A stretch of DNA of 37,020 bases from Betaproteobacteria bacterium (lineage in GTDB: Bacteria > Pseudomonadota > Gammaproteobacteria > Burkholderiales > SG8-41). The notes beneath the pieces were generated by a model. That model saw only the letters and a program-made list of their open reading frames with translations. It was not told the DNA's origin and searched no databases. Both the position numbers and the translations under genes were made by a program. The DNA lies in the NCBI GenBank assembly GCA_028292435.1, contig JAQGMI010000168.1, positions 1 to 37,020 of the forward strand. Direction: 5' to 3'. The stretch's first letter is position 1, and the number at the start of each line of letters is the position of its first letter. Below, in pieces: positions 24,344-32,107 of this stretch.

Positions 24344-24373
24344 TTGGCGCGAGGCAAACCAGTCTGGGATAAT
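24344..24373 (+). promoter_or_regulatory. Candidate sigma70 promoter of ppk1
   Basis: TTGGCG (24344-24349) and GATAAT (24368-24373) are separated by 18 bases, about 100 bases before the ppk1 start. No Pho-box-like repeat was seen here. Confidence 0.4.
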
Positions 24374-24408
24374 AAGTGCCTGACGGCCTGTTGGCCTAAA
24401 GGCGCTGC

Positions 24409-24424
24409 TCCGGCACCTGCCGGA
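24409..24424 (+). other. Hairpin in the ppk1 leader
   Basis: TCCGGCA (24409-24415) pairs with TGCCGGA (24418-24424), giving a compact GC-rich hairpin between the putative promoter and the start codon at 24476. It is not followed by a T-run. A leader structure affecting expression is possible. Confidence 0.4.
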
Positions 24425-24475
24425 CTTCTGGATGAAGTTACCAGCGGGCAACCAAAACCACGGTAATCCGTTTCA

Positions 24476-26569
24476 ATGCCTAAACGACACGTCGCCCCCG
24501 AGCTCTATCTGAACCGCGAGCTCGGACAGCTTGCCTTCAATCGCCGCGTGCTCGCGCTCGCCGAAGACCGCAACGCACCGCTGCTCGAGCGCCTGCGATT
24601 TCTGTGCATCGTCGACAGCAACCTCGACGAGTTCTTCGAGATACGCGTCGCCGGCCTCAAGGAGGAAATCGCGGCCGAGGCGCCAGCGGGCCCCGACGGC
24701 GTTCCGCTCAGCGAAGTGTTCCGCCAGGTCACGGCCAAGGTTCAGGAGCTTGTCGCACGCCAGTACCAGGTGCTTAACGATGAAGTGTTTCCACAGCTTG
24801 CCGCCGAAGGCATTCGTTTCCTTCGTCGCAGCAACTGGAACGCGGCGCAGAAAGAATGGGTAAAGGACTATTTTTTTCGCGAATTGATGCCGGTGCTGAC
24901 ACCGCTCGGGCTGGACCCGGTGCATCCGTTTCCGAAACTGCTCAATAAAAGCCTCAACTTCGTCGTCGAGCTCGAAGGCAAGGATGCGTTCGGCCGCAAA
25001 TCGAGCATGGCCATCGTGCAGGCGCCGCGCGTGCTGCCCCGCGTAATTACGGTGCCGCGCCGAATCGCCGGCTGTCCTCACGGCTTTGTGTTCCTGTCGT
25101 CGATACTGCACGCGCACGTCGCCGAGCTTTTTCCCGGCATGACGGTGCTCGGTTGTTACCAGTTCCAGCTCACGCGTAACAGCGACCTGTACATTGACGA
25201 AGAAGAGTTGCGCGAACTCAAAAGCCTGCGCCAGGCGCTGCAGGGCGAATTGACCCAACGCCAATATGGCGACAGCGTGCGCCTTGAAGTCGCCGACCTG
25301 TGCTCGCCCCGCATGACTGACGCGCTGCTCCAGCAATTCGGCCTGACGCGCGACGATCTCTACCAGGTCAATGGGCCGGTCAATCTGATGCGCCTGCTGC
25401 AAGTGTACGAAAAGGTCGACCGGCCGGACTTGAAGTTTCCGCTGCTCGAGCCGGCGTTGCCGAAAGAACTATCCAAACAGCTAAATATTTTCGACGCGAT
25501 CCGCAAGAGCGATATCCTGCTGCATCAGCCGTATGAATCGTTTGCGCCGGTCGTCAATTTTTTGAAGGAAGCCGCCAACGATCCGCACGTGGTCGCCATC
25601 AAGCAGACCGTCTACCGCACCGGCGCGCAGTCGGAAATGATGGACCTTTTGATTCACGCGGCGCGCAACGGCAAAGCGGTGACGGTGGTCGTCGAGCTGA
25701 TGGCACGCTTTGACGAAGAAGCCAACATTAACTGGGCACAGCGCCTCGAAGAAGTCGGCGCGCACGTCGTCTACGGCGTGGTCGGGCACAAGACGCACGC
25801 GAAGATGGCGCTGGTCGTGCGCCGTGAAGGCAACCGCCTTGCCCGTTATGTGCATCTCGCGACCGGCAACTACCATTCGAGCACGGCGCGCTTCTATACC
25901 GACTTTGGGCTGTTCACTTGCAACGACGAGGTCGGCTCGGACGTGAGCGAAGTCTTCATGCAGCTGACCGGCCTTGGCAAGGCGCTCAAACTCAAACATC
26001 TGCTCCAGTCGCCGTTTACGCTGCATCAGCGCACAATTAAAGCGATCCAGAACGAAGCCCGCAATGCGCGCGACGGCAAGAAGGCCCGCATCATTGCCAA
26101 GATGAATGCGTTGCTCGAGCCGGAAATCATCGCTGCGCTTTACGATGCGTCGCAGGCCGGCGTCAAAATCGACTTGGTCGTGCGCGGCGTCTGCGCGCTG
26201 CGCCCGCGTGTCGCCGGCGTCTCGGAAAATATACGGGTGCGCTCAGTTCTCGGACGCTTTCTCGAGCACTCGCGCGTGTTTTACTTTCACAATGGCGGTG
26301 CCGAGGATGTGTACCTGTCGAGCGCCGACTGGATGGACCGGAACTTCTTCCGCCGCATCGAGGTGTGTTTTCCGGTGCTTAACAAGAAACTCAAAAAACG
26401 CGTGATCCGGGAAGGGTTGATGCCGTTTCTCGAACGCAACATCGACGCCTGGGAAATGTCCGCCGACGGCCAGTACCGGCATCTAAAGACGGCCCGGCGC
26501 CGGCCGCCGCATCCGCAAACCGAGCTGCTCAAAGCGCTCGCGGTCAAGCCGCCCGCTAATCTGCGCTAA
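24476..26569 (+). CDS. ppk1: Polyphosphate kinase 1
   Basis: A 697-residue PPK1, which reversibly polymerises the gamma-phosphate of ATP into inorganic polyphosphate. The N-terminal domain opens LYLNRELGQLAFNRRVLALAED and continues with LRFLCIVDSNLDEFFEIRVAG. The two phospholipase-D-like C-terminal domains carry the catalytic histidines: His441 in GHKTHAKMALVVRRE, which autophosphorylates, and His605 in FYFHNGGAEDVYLSSADWMDRN. These correspond to E. coli His435 and His592. Length and motifs are complete. It is convergent with ppx, with 33 bases between the stops, instead of in the ppk-ppx operon of E. coli. Confidence 0.97.
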   Translation: MPKRHVAPELYLNRELGQLAFNRRVLALAEDRNAPLLERLRFLCIVDSNLDEFFEIRVAGLKEEIAAEAPAGPDGVPLSEVFRQVTAKVQELVARQYQVLNDEVFPQLAAEGIRFLRRSNWNAAQKEWVKDYFFRELMPVLTPLGLDPVHPFPKLLNKSLNFVVELEGKDAFGRKSSMAIVQAPRVLPRVITVPRRIAGCPHGFVFLSSILHAHVAELFPGMTVLGCYQFQLTRNSDLYIDEEELRELKSLRQALQGELTQRQYGDSVRLEVADLCSPRMTDALLQQFGLTRDDLYQVNGPVNLMRLLQVYEKVDRPDLKFPLLEPALPKELSKQLNIFDAIRKSDILLHQPYESFAPVVNFLKEAANDPHVVAIKQTVYRTGAQSEMMDLLIHAARNGKAVTVVVELMARFDEEANINWAQRLEEVGAHVVYGVVGHKTHAKMALVVRREGNRLARYVHLATGNYHSSTARFYTDFGLFTCNDEVGSDVSEVFMQLTGLGKALKLKHLLQSPFTLHQRTIKAIQNEARNARDGKKARIIAKMNALLEPEIIAALYDASQAGVKIDLVVRGVCALRPRVAGVSENIRVRSVLGRFLEHSRVFYFHNGGAEDVYLSSADWMDRNFFRRIEVCFPVLNKKLKKRVIREGLMPFLERNIDAWEMSADGQYRHLKTARRRPPHPQTELLKALAVKPPANLR

Positions 26570-26602
26570 GTCAGCGCCGCCGCGGTCTGGCCGCCTGCGC
26601 GA

Positions 26603-28123
26603 TTAAGCGGCTTGTGCTTCGATGCCGGCTTCGAGTTCGCGCAACGATTTGATGTCGAGCTTGAATCCCGCCGCCGACCACTCGTCGATTTCTTCCTGCA
26701 GCGCCGTCACCGTGAGCGGGTTGCTCGCGAGCCAGTCCAGGGCAATGCCAAGCCGCACCGTGCCGCCGTTCACCCTGACCGCAAAGTCGGGCAATGCAAT
26801 GTCGGTGCGGCTGCGGTAAATCAGCGCCGCGAGCCGCAGGCTCATGACCATGCGCCAGTCGACGATTTCGACATCGTGCGTGAATATCCGCTTCAGCGAA
26901 CGGCGATGCGCGAGCAAGAGTGTCGCCAGCCGCCACTGCTCCATTTTCGAGAAACCGGGCATGTCAGCGTTCTGTACGATATACGCGGAATGCTTGTGAT
27001 AGCCGCTATAGGCAACCGAGATGCCGATTTCGTGGAGCTTGGCGGCCCACGCGATGTAGTGCGGGGCCGTATCGTCGTTTGCCTCGGCGCCCGCCGTCAG
27101 CTGCCGGTACAGGGAGAGTGCAAGGCTCGCAACGCGGCGCGCCTGCTTTGAGTCGACCTGGTAGCGCTGCATAAATTGGGAGACCGTCATGTCGCGCATG
27201 TCGTGATGCTGAAAGCGTCCGAGCAAATCGTAGAGGATGCCCTGGCGCATCGAACCGCTCGCCACCTGCATAGACTCGATGCCGAGTTCCGACAATGCCG
27301 CATTCATGATGGCGAGCCCGCCGGGCAATACCGGCAGCCGGTCGCTTTTGAGTCCGGCCACATCGAGGCGCTCGATACCGCCGGCCTTGATCAGGGCGGA
27401 GCGCAAGCGGTCAAGGCCGTCGGGCGTGATGCCGCTTTCCGAGAATCCGTTCAGCTGCAGGATTTCCGCCAGCGCGCGTGCACTCCCCGATGAACCGACG
27501 GCGTCATGCCACTGGCCTTTCGAAAATCCTGCGACCATCGTCTGCAATTCGTTGCGGGCGGCGAGTTCGGCCTGCTTCATCCCGGCTTTGGTAACTTCGC
27601 CGCCCGGAAAATATTTAAGGCTGTAGCTCACGCAGCCCATATAAAGACTGTCAAGACGCAGCGGCTTCAAGCCTCGGCCAATGATGAACTCCGTCGAGCC
27701 GCCACCGATGTCGATGACGAGGCGCTTCTCTTTCGACACCGGCAGGCTGTGCGCAACGCCGACGTAGATCAAGCGCGCTTCTTCGCGGCCGGCGACGACT
27801 TCAATCGGAAACCCGAGCGCGGCTTCGGCCTGCTTCAAAAAACCGGCGGCGTTCTTGGCAACCCGCAGCGAATTCGTGCCGACCGCGCGCACGCCGTGCG
27901 GATCGAAACCGCGCAGTCGCTCGCCGAAGCGCTTTAAGCAATCGAGCGCGCGGTTCTGCGAATCTTCGTCGAGGCGTTTTTCGCGGTTGAGGCCGGCGCC
28001 GAGCCGGATCGGATCGCGCAGCGAATCGAGCGGGTAGATCTGATCGCCGACGACCCGTGCAACTTGCAGATGGAACGAATTCGAACCGAGGTCAACTGCG
28101 GCGAGCGAGGAGTAAACCGCCAT
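26603..28123 (-). CDS. ppx: Exopolyphosphatase / Ppx-GppA phosphatase
   Basis: A 506-residue ASKHA-fold enzyme that removes terminal phosphates from polyphosphate or converts pppGpp to ppGpp. The phosphate-binding motif LAAVDLGSNSFHLQVARV lies at residues 7-24, followed by RAVGTNSLRVAKN, the acidic VVAGREEARLIYVGV segment and VIDIGGGSTEFIIGRG. The C-terminal third holds an HD-type helical domain (AAKLHEIGISVAYSGYHKHSAYIVQNADMPGF). The long form of about 500 residues is the Ppx type. It faces ppk1 convergently and reads in the same direction as phoX, 146 bases downstream of it. A TATACT -10-like hexamer lies near 28185-28190 on the minus strand. Confidence 0.94.
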   Translation of the reverse strand: MAVYSSLAAVDLGSNSFHLQVARVVGDQIYPLDSLRDPIRLGAGLNREKRLDEDSQNRALDCLKRFGERLRGFDPHGVRAVGTNSLRVAKNAAGFLKQAEAALGFPIEVVAGREEARLIYVGVAHSLPVSKEKRLVIDIGGGSTEFIIGRGLKPLRLDSLYMGCVSYSLKYFPGGEVTKAGMKQAELAARNELQTMVAGFSKGQWHDAVGSSGSARALAEILQLNGFSESGITPDGLDRLRSALIKAGGIERLDVAGLKSDRLPVLPGGLAIMNAALSELGIESMQVASGSMRQGILYDLLGRFQHHDMRDMTVSQFMQRYQVDSKQARRVASLALSLYRQLTAGAEANDDTAPHYIAWAAKLHEIGISVAYSGYHKHSAYIVQNADMPGFSKMEQWRLATLLLAHRRSLKRIFTHDVEIVDWRMVMSLRLAALIYRSRTDIALPDFAVRVNGGTVRLGIALDWLASNPLTVTALQEEIDEWSAAGFKLDIKSLRELEAGIEAQAA

Positions 28124-28269
28124 GTTAGGTGAGCTGGTCCGCTCTCAATTTATGCGTGTCGGTGGAATCGAAATTGGTAGCGCGAGTATAAATAGTTAAC
28201 GCCACCGATGCCATGCTTTTATTGCGCCGCATGACCGCACTGACAATAAGTGCGCGCCTTAGGATCGAA

Positions 28270-30192
28270 TCATGTACCGACGACACCACTGTCGTCTTTA
28301 CGGATGACGATCGTCGAGGAGCGCGGCCGATCGGCGGCCGCGCCATCAGGCCAGTTGCTGACAGCGAGCGGCTGCGCAGGATCGCTGCGCTCGGACGCAG
28401 TTTCGCCCGGATGCTGGATGTTGATGAACATGCTCGTGCCGTCGGGCGTCATCGTGATGCCGGTAATCTCGCAGCCTTTGGGCCCGGTGAGAAAACGCCG
28501 GATGCGGCCGCTCACCGGATCAGCGCACAACATCTGGTTGTTGCCGGTTCCCGCGTAATCGCCGCTGTTCAATACACTGGTCGACACATCCGTCTGTATC
28601 CACAGGCGGCCGGCCGGATCGAACCACAAGCCGTCGGGGCTGCCGAAGGAATCGCCTTTGACGTTGCCGCGCTTGTTCGTGTCGGCGAGCAATGGATCGC
28701 CCGCCATCGCGAAAATGTCCCATTTGAATTGCGATGCCGCCGGGTCTCCGCTTTGCTCATGCCAGCGAATGATATGCCCGAACACATTGTTCGCTCGCGG
28801 ATTCGCGGCGTCGACGCCGGGTTGGTCCTTCGCGCCGCGCGCAGTGTTGTTGGTGAGCGTGCAATAAACCGATTTGTCCCTGGGATTGACCGCGGTCCAC
28901 TCCGGCCGGTCCATTTTGGTCGCGCCCGCGGCGTCAGCTGCCTGCCGGGTGCGGATCAGGATGTCGGCCTGCGCCGGAAACCCATTCGCCGCAGTGAGCC
29001 CGTTTTTGTTGTGCGAGAGTTCGAGCCAGGTGCCACTGCCGTCGGCGTCAAACTTGGCGACATACAAGGTTCCGTGATCGAGCAGGTCCCGGTTCGCGGC
29101 ACGGTCGGCGGCGTTATACGCATCGCGAGAGACAAACTTGTAGATGTATTCGAACTGCTGATCGTCGCCCATGTAGTAGACAACCCGATTGTCGGCGGTC
29201 AAAGACAGCGCCGCACCTTCATGTTTGAGCCGTCCGAGCGCGGTCCGTTTGACCGGCGGAGCATTGGGTGTGAACGGATCTATTTCAACGATCCAACCGA
29301 AGCGGTTCGTCTCGTTGGGATGCGCTGCCGCGTCGAAACGTCGATCAAATTCATGCCACCGATAGCCGAAACCTTTCGCCGTGACGCCATAGCGCCGCTG
29401 GTCCGGCGGAATCGTGCCCGCATTGACGAAGTAACCGTTCCAGTTTTCTTCGCAGGTGAGGTAGGTGCCCCACGGCGTGTAACCGTTCGCGCAATTGTTA
29501 AAGGTGCCAAGTGCCGCGTTGCCGGCCGGGTCCCCTTCGGTTGTCAGCAACGCATGTCCCGCCGCGGGTCCGGCGATGCGGATGGTTGTCTGTGCGGTTA
29601 CACGGCGGGCGTACGACGACGGACGCACGACGGCCCATCGTCCGCCGCGGGTCTCGATCTCGATCACCGATAGCCCGTGTGCGTTCTGCGACTTCTTTAC
29701 TTTCTCCGCACTCCAGTTGTTAAACCCATCCGCGTGCAGAAGACCATCGTCTGTGTACTCATGATTCATGACAAGCAGCGCATGGGTGGAATTTTTCGAC
29801 CCATATGGCAGCGAAAAATAATGCATGCCATCGTGATGCATGCCGGCCTGCAGCGCCTGGTCGGCGGCGGAGTTGGCCGCACCCTGCAAAAACGCCGGCA
29901 TCCCGGCCTGGCTGCCGATGGCGTCGCCCCAGCGATACAACACGCCGACGTTGTAACCTTCCGGCACGCGAACGCCATCCGCAGTTGAGCTGCTAACCGA
30001 CTTAAACCCGATTTCACCGCTATCACCGCGGCTGTCGACACTCGCGCAGCCAAGCGGCAGGCTCATGAATGGAACGATGGCCGCACCTTGCAGTAACTGC
30101 CGCCGCGACAGGCGGAGTTGGAGCAGTTGAGCAAGACTGTCGGCGGACGAATGATTTGACGCAGTGTCGGCGTCGCTGTAATTTTTTCCCAT
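28270..30192 (-). CDS. phoX: PhoX-family alkaline phosphatase (DUF839)
   Basis: A 640-residue exported phosphatase that frees phosphate from organic esters. An N-terminal twin-arginine signal reads LSRRQLLQGAA near residues 28-38, followed by a hydrophobic core and LPLGC around Cys49, which might be a lipoprotein site although the lipobox is poor. The body shows PhoX/DUF839 features: ALLVMNHEYTDDGLLH, YTPWGTYLTCEENWNGYF, RFGWIVEIDPF and, near the end, TDVSTSVLNSGDYAGTGNNQML and PEGCEITG-like GPKGCEITGI. PhoX enzymes use iron and calcium. ATG 30192 is preceded by GAGGA at good spacing; TTG 30195 is also in frame. A candidate PhoB box lies upstream, as expected for a phosphate-starvation enzyme. 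Confidence 0.93.
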   Translation of the reverse strand: MGKNYSDADTASNHSSADSLAQLLQLRLSRRQLLQGAAIVPFMSLPLGCASVDSRGDSGEIGFKSVSSSTADGVRVPEGYNVGVLYRWGDAIGSQAGMPAFLQGAANSAADQALQAGMHHDGMHYFSLPYGSKNSTHALLVMNHEYTDDGLLHADGFNNWSAEKVKKSQNAHGLSVIEIETRGGRWAVVRPSSYARRVTAQTTIRIAGPAAGHALLTTEGDPAGNAALGTFNNCANGYTPWGTYLTCEENWNGYFVNAGTIPPDQRRYGVTAKGFGYRWHEFDRRFDAAAHPNETNRFGWIVEIDPFTPNAPPVKRTALGRLKHEGAALSLTADNRVVYYMGDDQQFEYIYKFVSRDAYNAADRAANRDLLDHGTLYVAKFDADGSGTWLELSHNKNGLTAANGFPAQADILIRTRQAADAAGATKMDRPEWTAVNPRDKSVYCTLTNNTARGAKDQPGVDAANPRANNVFGHIIRWHEQSGDPAASQFKWDIFAMAGDPLLADTNKRGNVKGDSFGSPDGLWFDPAGRLWIQTDVSTSVLNSGDYAGTGNNQMLCADPVSGRIRRFLTGPKGCEITGITMTPDGTSMFINIQHPGETASERSDPAQPLAVSNWPDGAAADRPRSSTIVIRKDDSGVVGT

Positions 30193-30227
30193 CAAGATCC
30201 TCTCAAATCCCCGCGGATAAAGAATGG

Positions 30228-30261
30228 ATCATAAGGCGCCAACATGACGCTGGAGTTACAG
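30228..30261 (-). promoter_or_regulatory. Candidate PhoB-type promoter of phoX
   Basis: On the minus strand CTGTAAC-TCCA-GCGTCAT (30261-30244) matches 10 of 14 Pho-box positions. Ten bases further a good -10, TATGAT (30233-30228), follows, with no -35 between, as is usual for PhoB-activated promoters. The predicted transcript starts about 25-30 bases before the phoX start codon. Confidence 0.5.
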
Positions 30262-30298
30262 CGGCGCGCGGCCGCACGTAATCTTGGCGCAACATTGG

Positions 30299-30348
30299 TT
30301 CGTTATCGTAACGGAGCGACCTGAGACAGGCCGCATAACCATAACGAA
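30299..30348 (+). repeat. Inverted repeat in the leader of the truncated dehydrogenase gene
   Basis: TTCGTTAT (30299-30306) and ATAACGAA (30341-30348) are perfect inverted copies 34 bases apart. The right copy touches the ribosome site AAAGGA, so a stem could affect translation. A smaller inverted repeat, CGTTA-TCG-TAACG, overlaps the left copy. Confidence 0.45.
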
Positions 30349-30358
30349 AGGAATCTCG

Positions 30359-30763
30359 ATGAAACCGCTCGTCGTACTCACTCAGCGCGTGCATGCGGAT
30401 GCGCTCGACCTGCTGATGACCGTCTGCGACGTGGCACTGGCCAGCGGAAACGGCATATATGCACGGCACGATTTAAAAGAGCTTGCCCGTCATGCGCACG
30501 GCTTGGTCGTCGGTTCGGCTATTCGCATTGATGAGTCGCTGCTTTCCGGCTGCAATCACCTGCAGGTCGTCGCCTGCACCTTCCGCATACCCGAGCACAT
30601 CGACGTCGCGGCTTGCACGCGCCGCCGGGCTTGGGTCACCAATGTGATGACGCGATGGCTGGGCAAGGAAGCGGAAATCGAGGCCGCTCGCAATGTCCTC
30701 GACGTGATCAGCGGTGACACGCCTCGCAGCGCTTTAAACGACGTACTGGCCCGGGCGGCCTGA
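30359..30763 (+). CDS. Miniature 2-hydroxyacid/phosphite dehydrogenase-like protein lacking its NAD domain
   Basis: A 134-residue product from ATG 30359 with a good AAGGA site. Residues 1 to about 96 match the N-terminal substrate domain of D-2-hydroxyacid dehydrogenases, most like phosphite dehydrogenase PtxD as I remember it: VVLTQRVHADALDLL, LVVGSAIRIDESLLSGC, LQVVACTFRIPEHIDVAACT. Residues about 103-134 (EAEIEAARNVLDVISGDTPRSALNDV) match the C-terminal end of the same family. The roughly 200-residue Rossmann domain between, with NAD site and catalytic Arg/His, is missing, and the frame is kept. Arg76 stands where PtxD has Lys76. It is probably a decayed gene, or a protein kept for another purpose. 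Confidence 0.7.
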   Translation: MKPLVVLTQRVHADALDLLMTVCDVALASGNGIYARHDLKELARHAHGLVVGSAIRIDESLLSGCNHLQVVACTFRIPEHIDVAACTRRRAWVTNVMTRWLGKEAEIEAARNVLDVISGDTPRSALNDVLARAA

Positions 30764-30779
30764 CAGCGTGCCGGTTATT

Positions 30780-31070
30780 TCATAGTCGGCCTGCGAACTG
30801 CGAGGAGATCATGACGGCAAAGGGCATGCCGGCCGGGCCGATGTCGAAGAAACCGGTAGCCATCACCACTTGGGGGTCGCGCTTCATCACCGCGGAGTCG
30901 AGTTCGTAAAAAAGGGGGCCTAAGCCCCCGCCATAACTACCCAGCGTATCGATAAACCTGTCGACGATGTCGGCAGCCGAAAGGTGAAACAAATCCGCGG
31001 GCGCCTGGAAAGCGTAACTTTGCTTGACCCCGGTCGAAGCATCCATCAGGGCGGCGTGGTAAGTCGACAT
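30780..31070 (-). CDS. Small protein, function unknown
   Basis: A 96-residue protein from ATG 31070, with a strong GGAGGAG ribosome site just upstream. It begins MSTYHAALMDASTGVKQSYAF and has a mixed alpha/beta look: an amphipathic segment around HLSAADIVDRFIDTLGSYGGG and a hydrophobic C-terminal PFAVMISSQFAG. It has no signal peptide. I recognise no family. The coding sequence contains an unusual terminator-like hairpin at codons for GGGLGPLF, including a TTA codon, which is rare in this GC-rich DNA. It lies on the minus strand after the 278-residue membrane protein, 66 bases away, and converges with the truncated dehydrogenase gene. Confidence 0.65.
   Translation of the reverse strand: MSTYHAALMDASTGVKQSYAFQAPADLFHLSAADIVDRFIDTLGSYGGGLGPLFYELDSAVMKRDPQVVMATGFFDIGPAGMPFAVMISSQFAGRL
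30908..30929 (-). terminator. Intrinsic-terminator-like hairpin inside a coding gene
   Basis: On the minus strand GGGGGC-TTAG-GCCCCC is followed directly by six T. This has all the parts of a rho-independent terminator, yet it lies inside the 96-residue gene, about half-way through. It might limit read-through when translation is poor (attenuation) or end a transcript from upstream. Confidence 0.6.
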
Positions 31071-31136
31071 AGCTCCTCCTGGAATGATCAGGTTCCATTA
31101 CAGAGCATTTGTATTGCAGTTTGATGTCGGCCCGAC

Positions 31137-31973
31137 TTATCCGACCGGCTGTTTCCGTGCGCTTTGCACGTGGGCAAGCGCCGGCGCATGAACGAGTGCA
31201 ATACTGATCCACACGGCAACGCTGAAATACAGCGACATCCACGCCATTTCACTGTGCCAGTCTTCCCAGCGATGGGACACAACCCAGCGGCCGGAAACAT
31301 CGAGCAGTCCTTGCGCAAGGCTCAGGTACAGGCGCCCGCTTGCTTCATCGGCGAGCCAACGCGACCAGTACATCGGCACGTCGACTAAAAACATGAACGC
31401 AATGTAGGCGATCCCCGCGACACACCATGCGGCAATCAGCGGGCGCCGCGACGGCGCGCAGCGCGGCCAGATCGCGACGAGACTTACCACCAGCAGCCCG
31501 GCGGCCAATCCCCAGATCGATTCTTCGAGCACGTGGCCCAGGTTCGAGGTGGTCAGTACCGAGTACCAGGAGCAAGTCTCGGCGACGGCAATCAATGGCA
31601 CTACCACGCGCGAAGTCGTGCGACCGACGACGCTGCCGGCGGCACGCGAGATTTCGCGCAGCATAAGCGCCCACTGCGCGGCGAAGCACAATTCGGCGAA
31701 CGTGGCGACGCTGCGTCCGATGATGACGCTGCAGAGCCAGGTATCGACGAGACATACGCGCGGCACATCGAATACGGGCAACGCCGAACGAAACGCGCAA
31801 CCGAAAACGTAACCCGCGGACAACATCAATTGCAGCCGGCGCGATGCATACATGTCCGGCGGCAAATGCGGCCGGCGGCGTGCGAGCGCGGCGGCAGAAA
31901 CGCTCCACGCAATGACGTTGAGCGCCGCAACCGCGCAAAGACTAAACCACCAGAGTGAAACGTTGCCTGACAT
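31137..31973 (-). CDS. Seven-helix membrane protein, function unknown
   Basis: A 278-residue protein with about seven hydrophobic segments (near residues 7-27, 48-66, 75-100, 120-140, 150-170, 182-203 and 243-265). It is rich in tryptophan and aromatic residues. Notable pieces are SAGYVFGCAFRSALPVFD, ATFAELCFAAQWALMLRE, WSRWLADEASGRLYLSLAQGL and VVSHRWEDWHSEMAWMSLYFS. The charged residues inside or beside helices (R, E, D, H) suggest an enzyme or carrier and not a simple anchor. I recognise no named family. It is divergent from a GT4 glycosyltransferase and shares a regulatory region with it, so it may belong to the same lipid function. Confidence 0.75.
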   Translation of the reverse strand: MSGNVSLWWFSLCAVAALNVIAWSVSAAALARRRPHLPPDMYASRRLQLMLSAGYVFGCAFRSALPVFDVPRVCLVDTWLCSVIIGRSVATFAELCFAAQWALMLREISRAAGSVVGRTTSRVVVPLIAVAETCSWYSVLTTSNLGHVLEESIWGLAAGLLVVSLVAIWPRCAPSRRPLIAAWCVAGIAYIAFMFLVDVPMYWSRWLADEASGRLYLSLAQGLLDVSGRWVVSHRWEDWHSEMAWMSLYFSVAVWISIALVHAPALAHVQSARKQPVG

Positions 31974-32107
31974 CGTTCTGTAATACTGACATGGTATGTC
32001 GCACCGACCAACTTATGTGACAGCCGCAGCGTTCAGCCCGCGTCGTAAAAATGTAACGCGCAATTGGTAGGGTTGCGCATCGCAAATAAAAAACGGCTAC
32101 TGGCGCA
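31974..32107. promoter_or_regulatory. Divergent regulatory region with small inverted repeats
   Basis: This 134-base gap separates the membrane protein (minus) from the GT4 gene (plus). It contains GACAT-GGT-ATGTC (31988-32000), a GCGCAA / TTGCGC stem (32058-32063 with 32073-32078), and an 8-base-period direct repeat CTGTAATA/CTGACATG (31976-31991). A single CTGTCAC half-site lies on the minus strand near 32016-32026, but I could not complete a two-half Pho box. Confidence 0.35.

Noticed and set aside
24473..25402. 309-residue minus-strand open frame
   Set aside because: Antisense to ppk1, which is fully supported by catalytic motifs.
28213..29673. 486-residue plus-strand open frame
   Set aside because: It lies entirely opposite phoX, whose protein has clear family motifs; the plus-strand product is arginine-rich with no recognisable domain, as usual for antisense frames in GC-rich DNA.
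31976..32026. Pho box in front of the second GT4 gene
   Set aside because: Single half-sites (CTGTAAT, CTGTCAC) occur, but none has a second half at the required 11-base distance.
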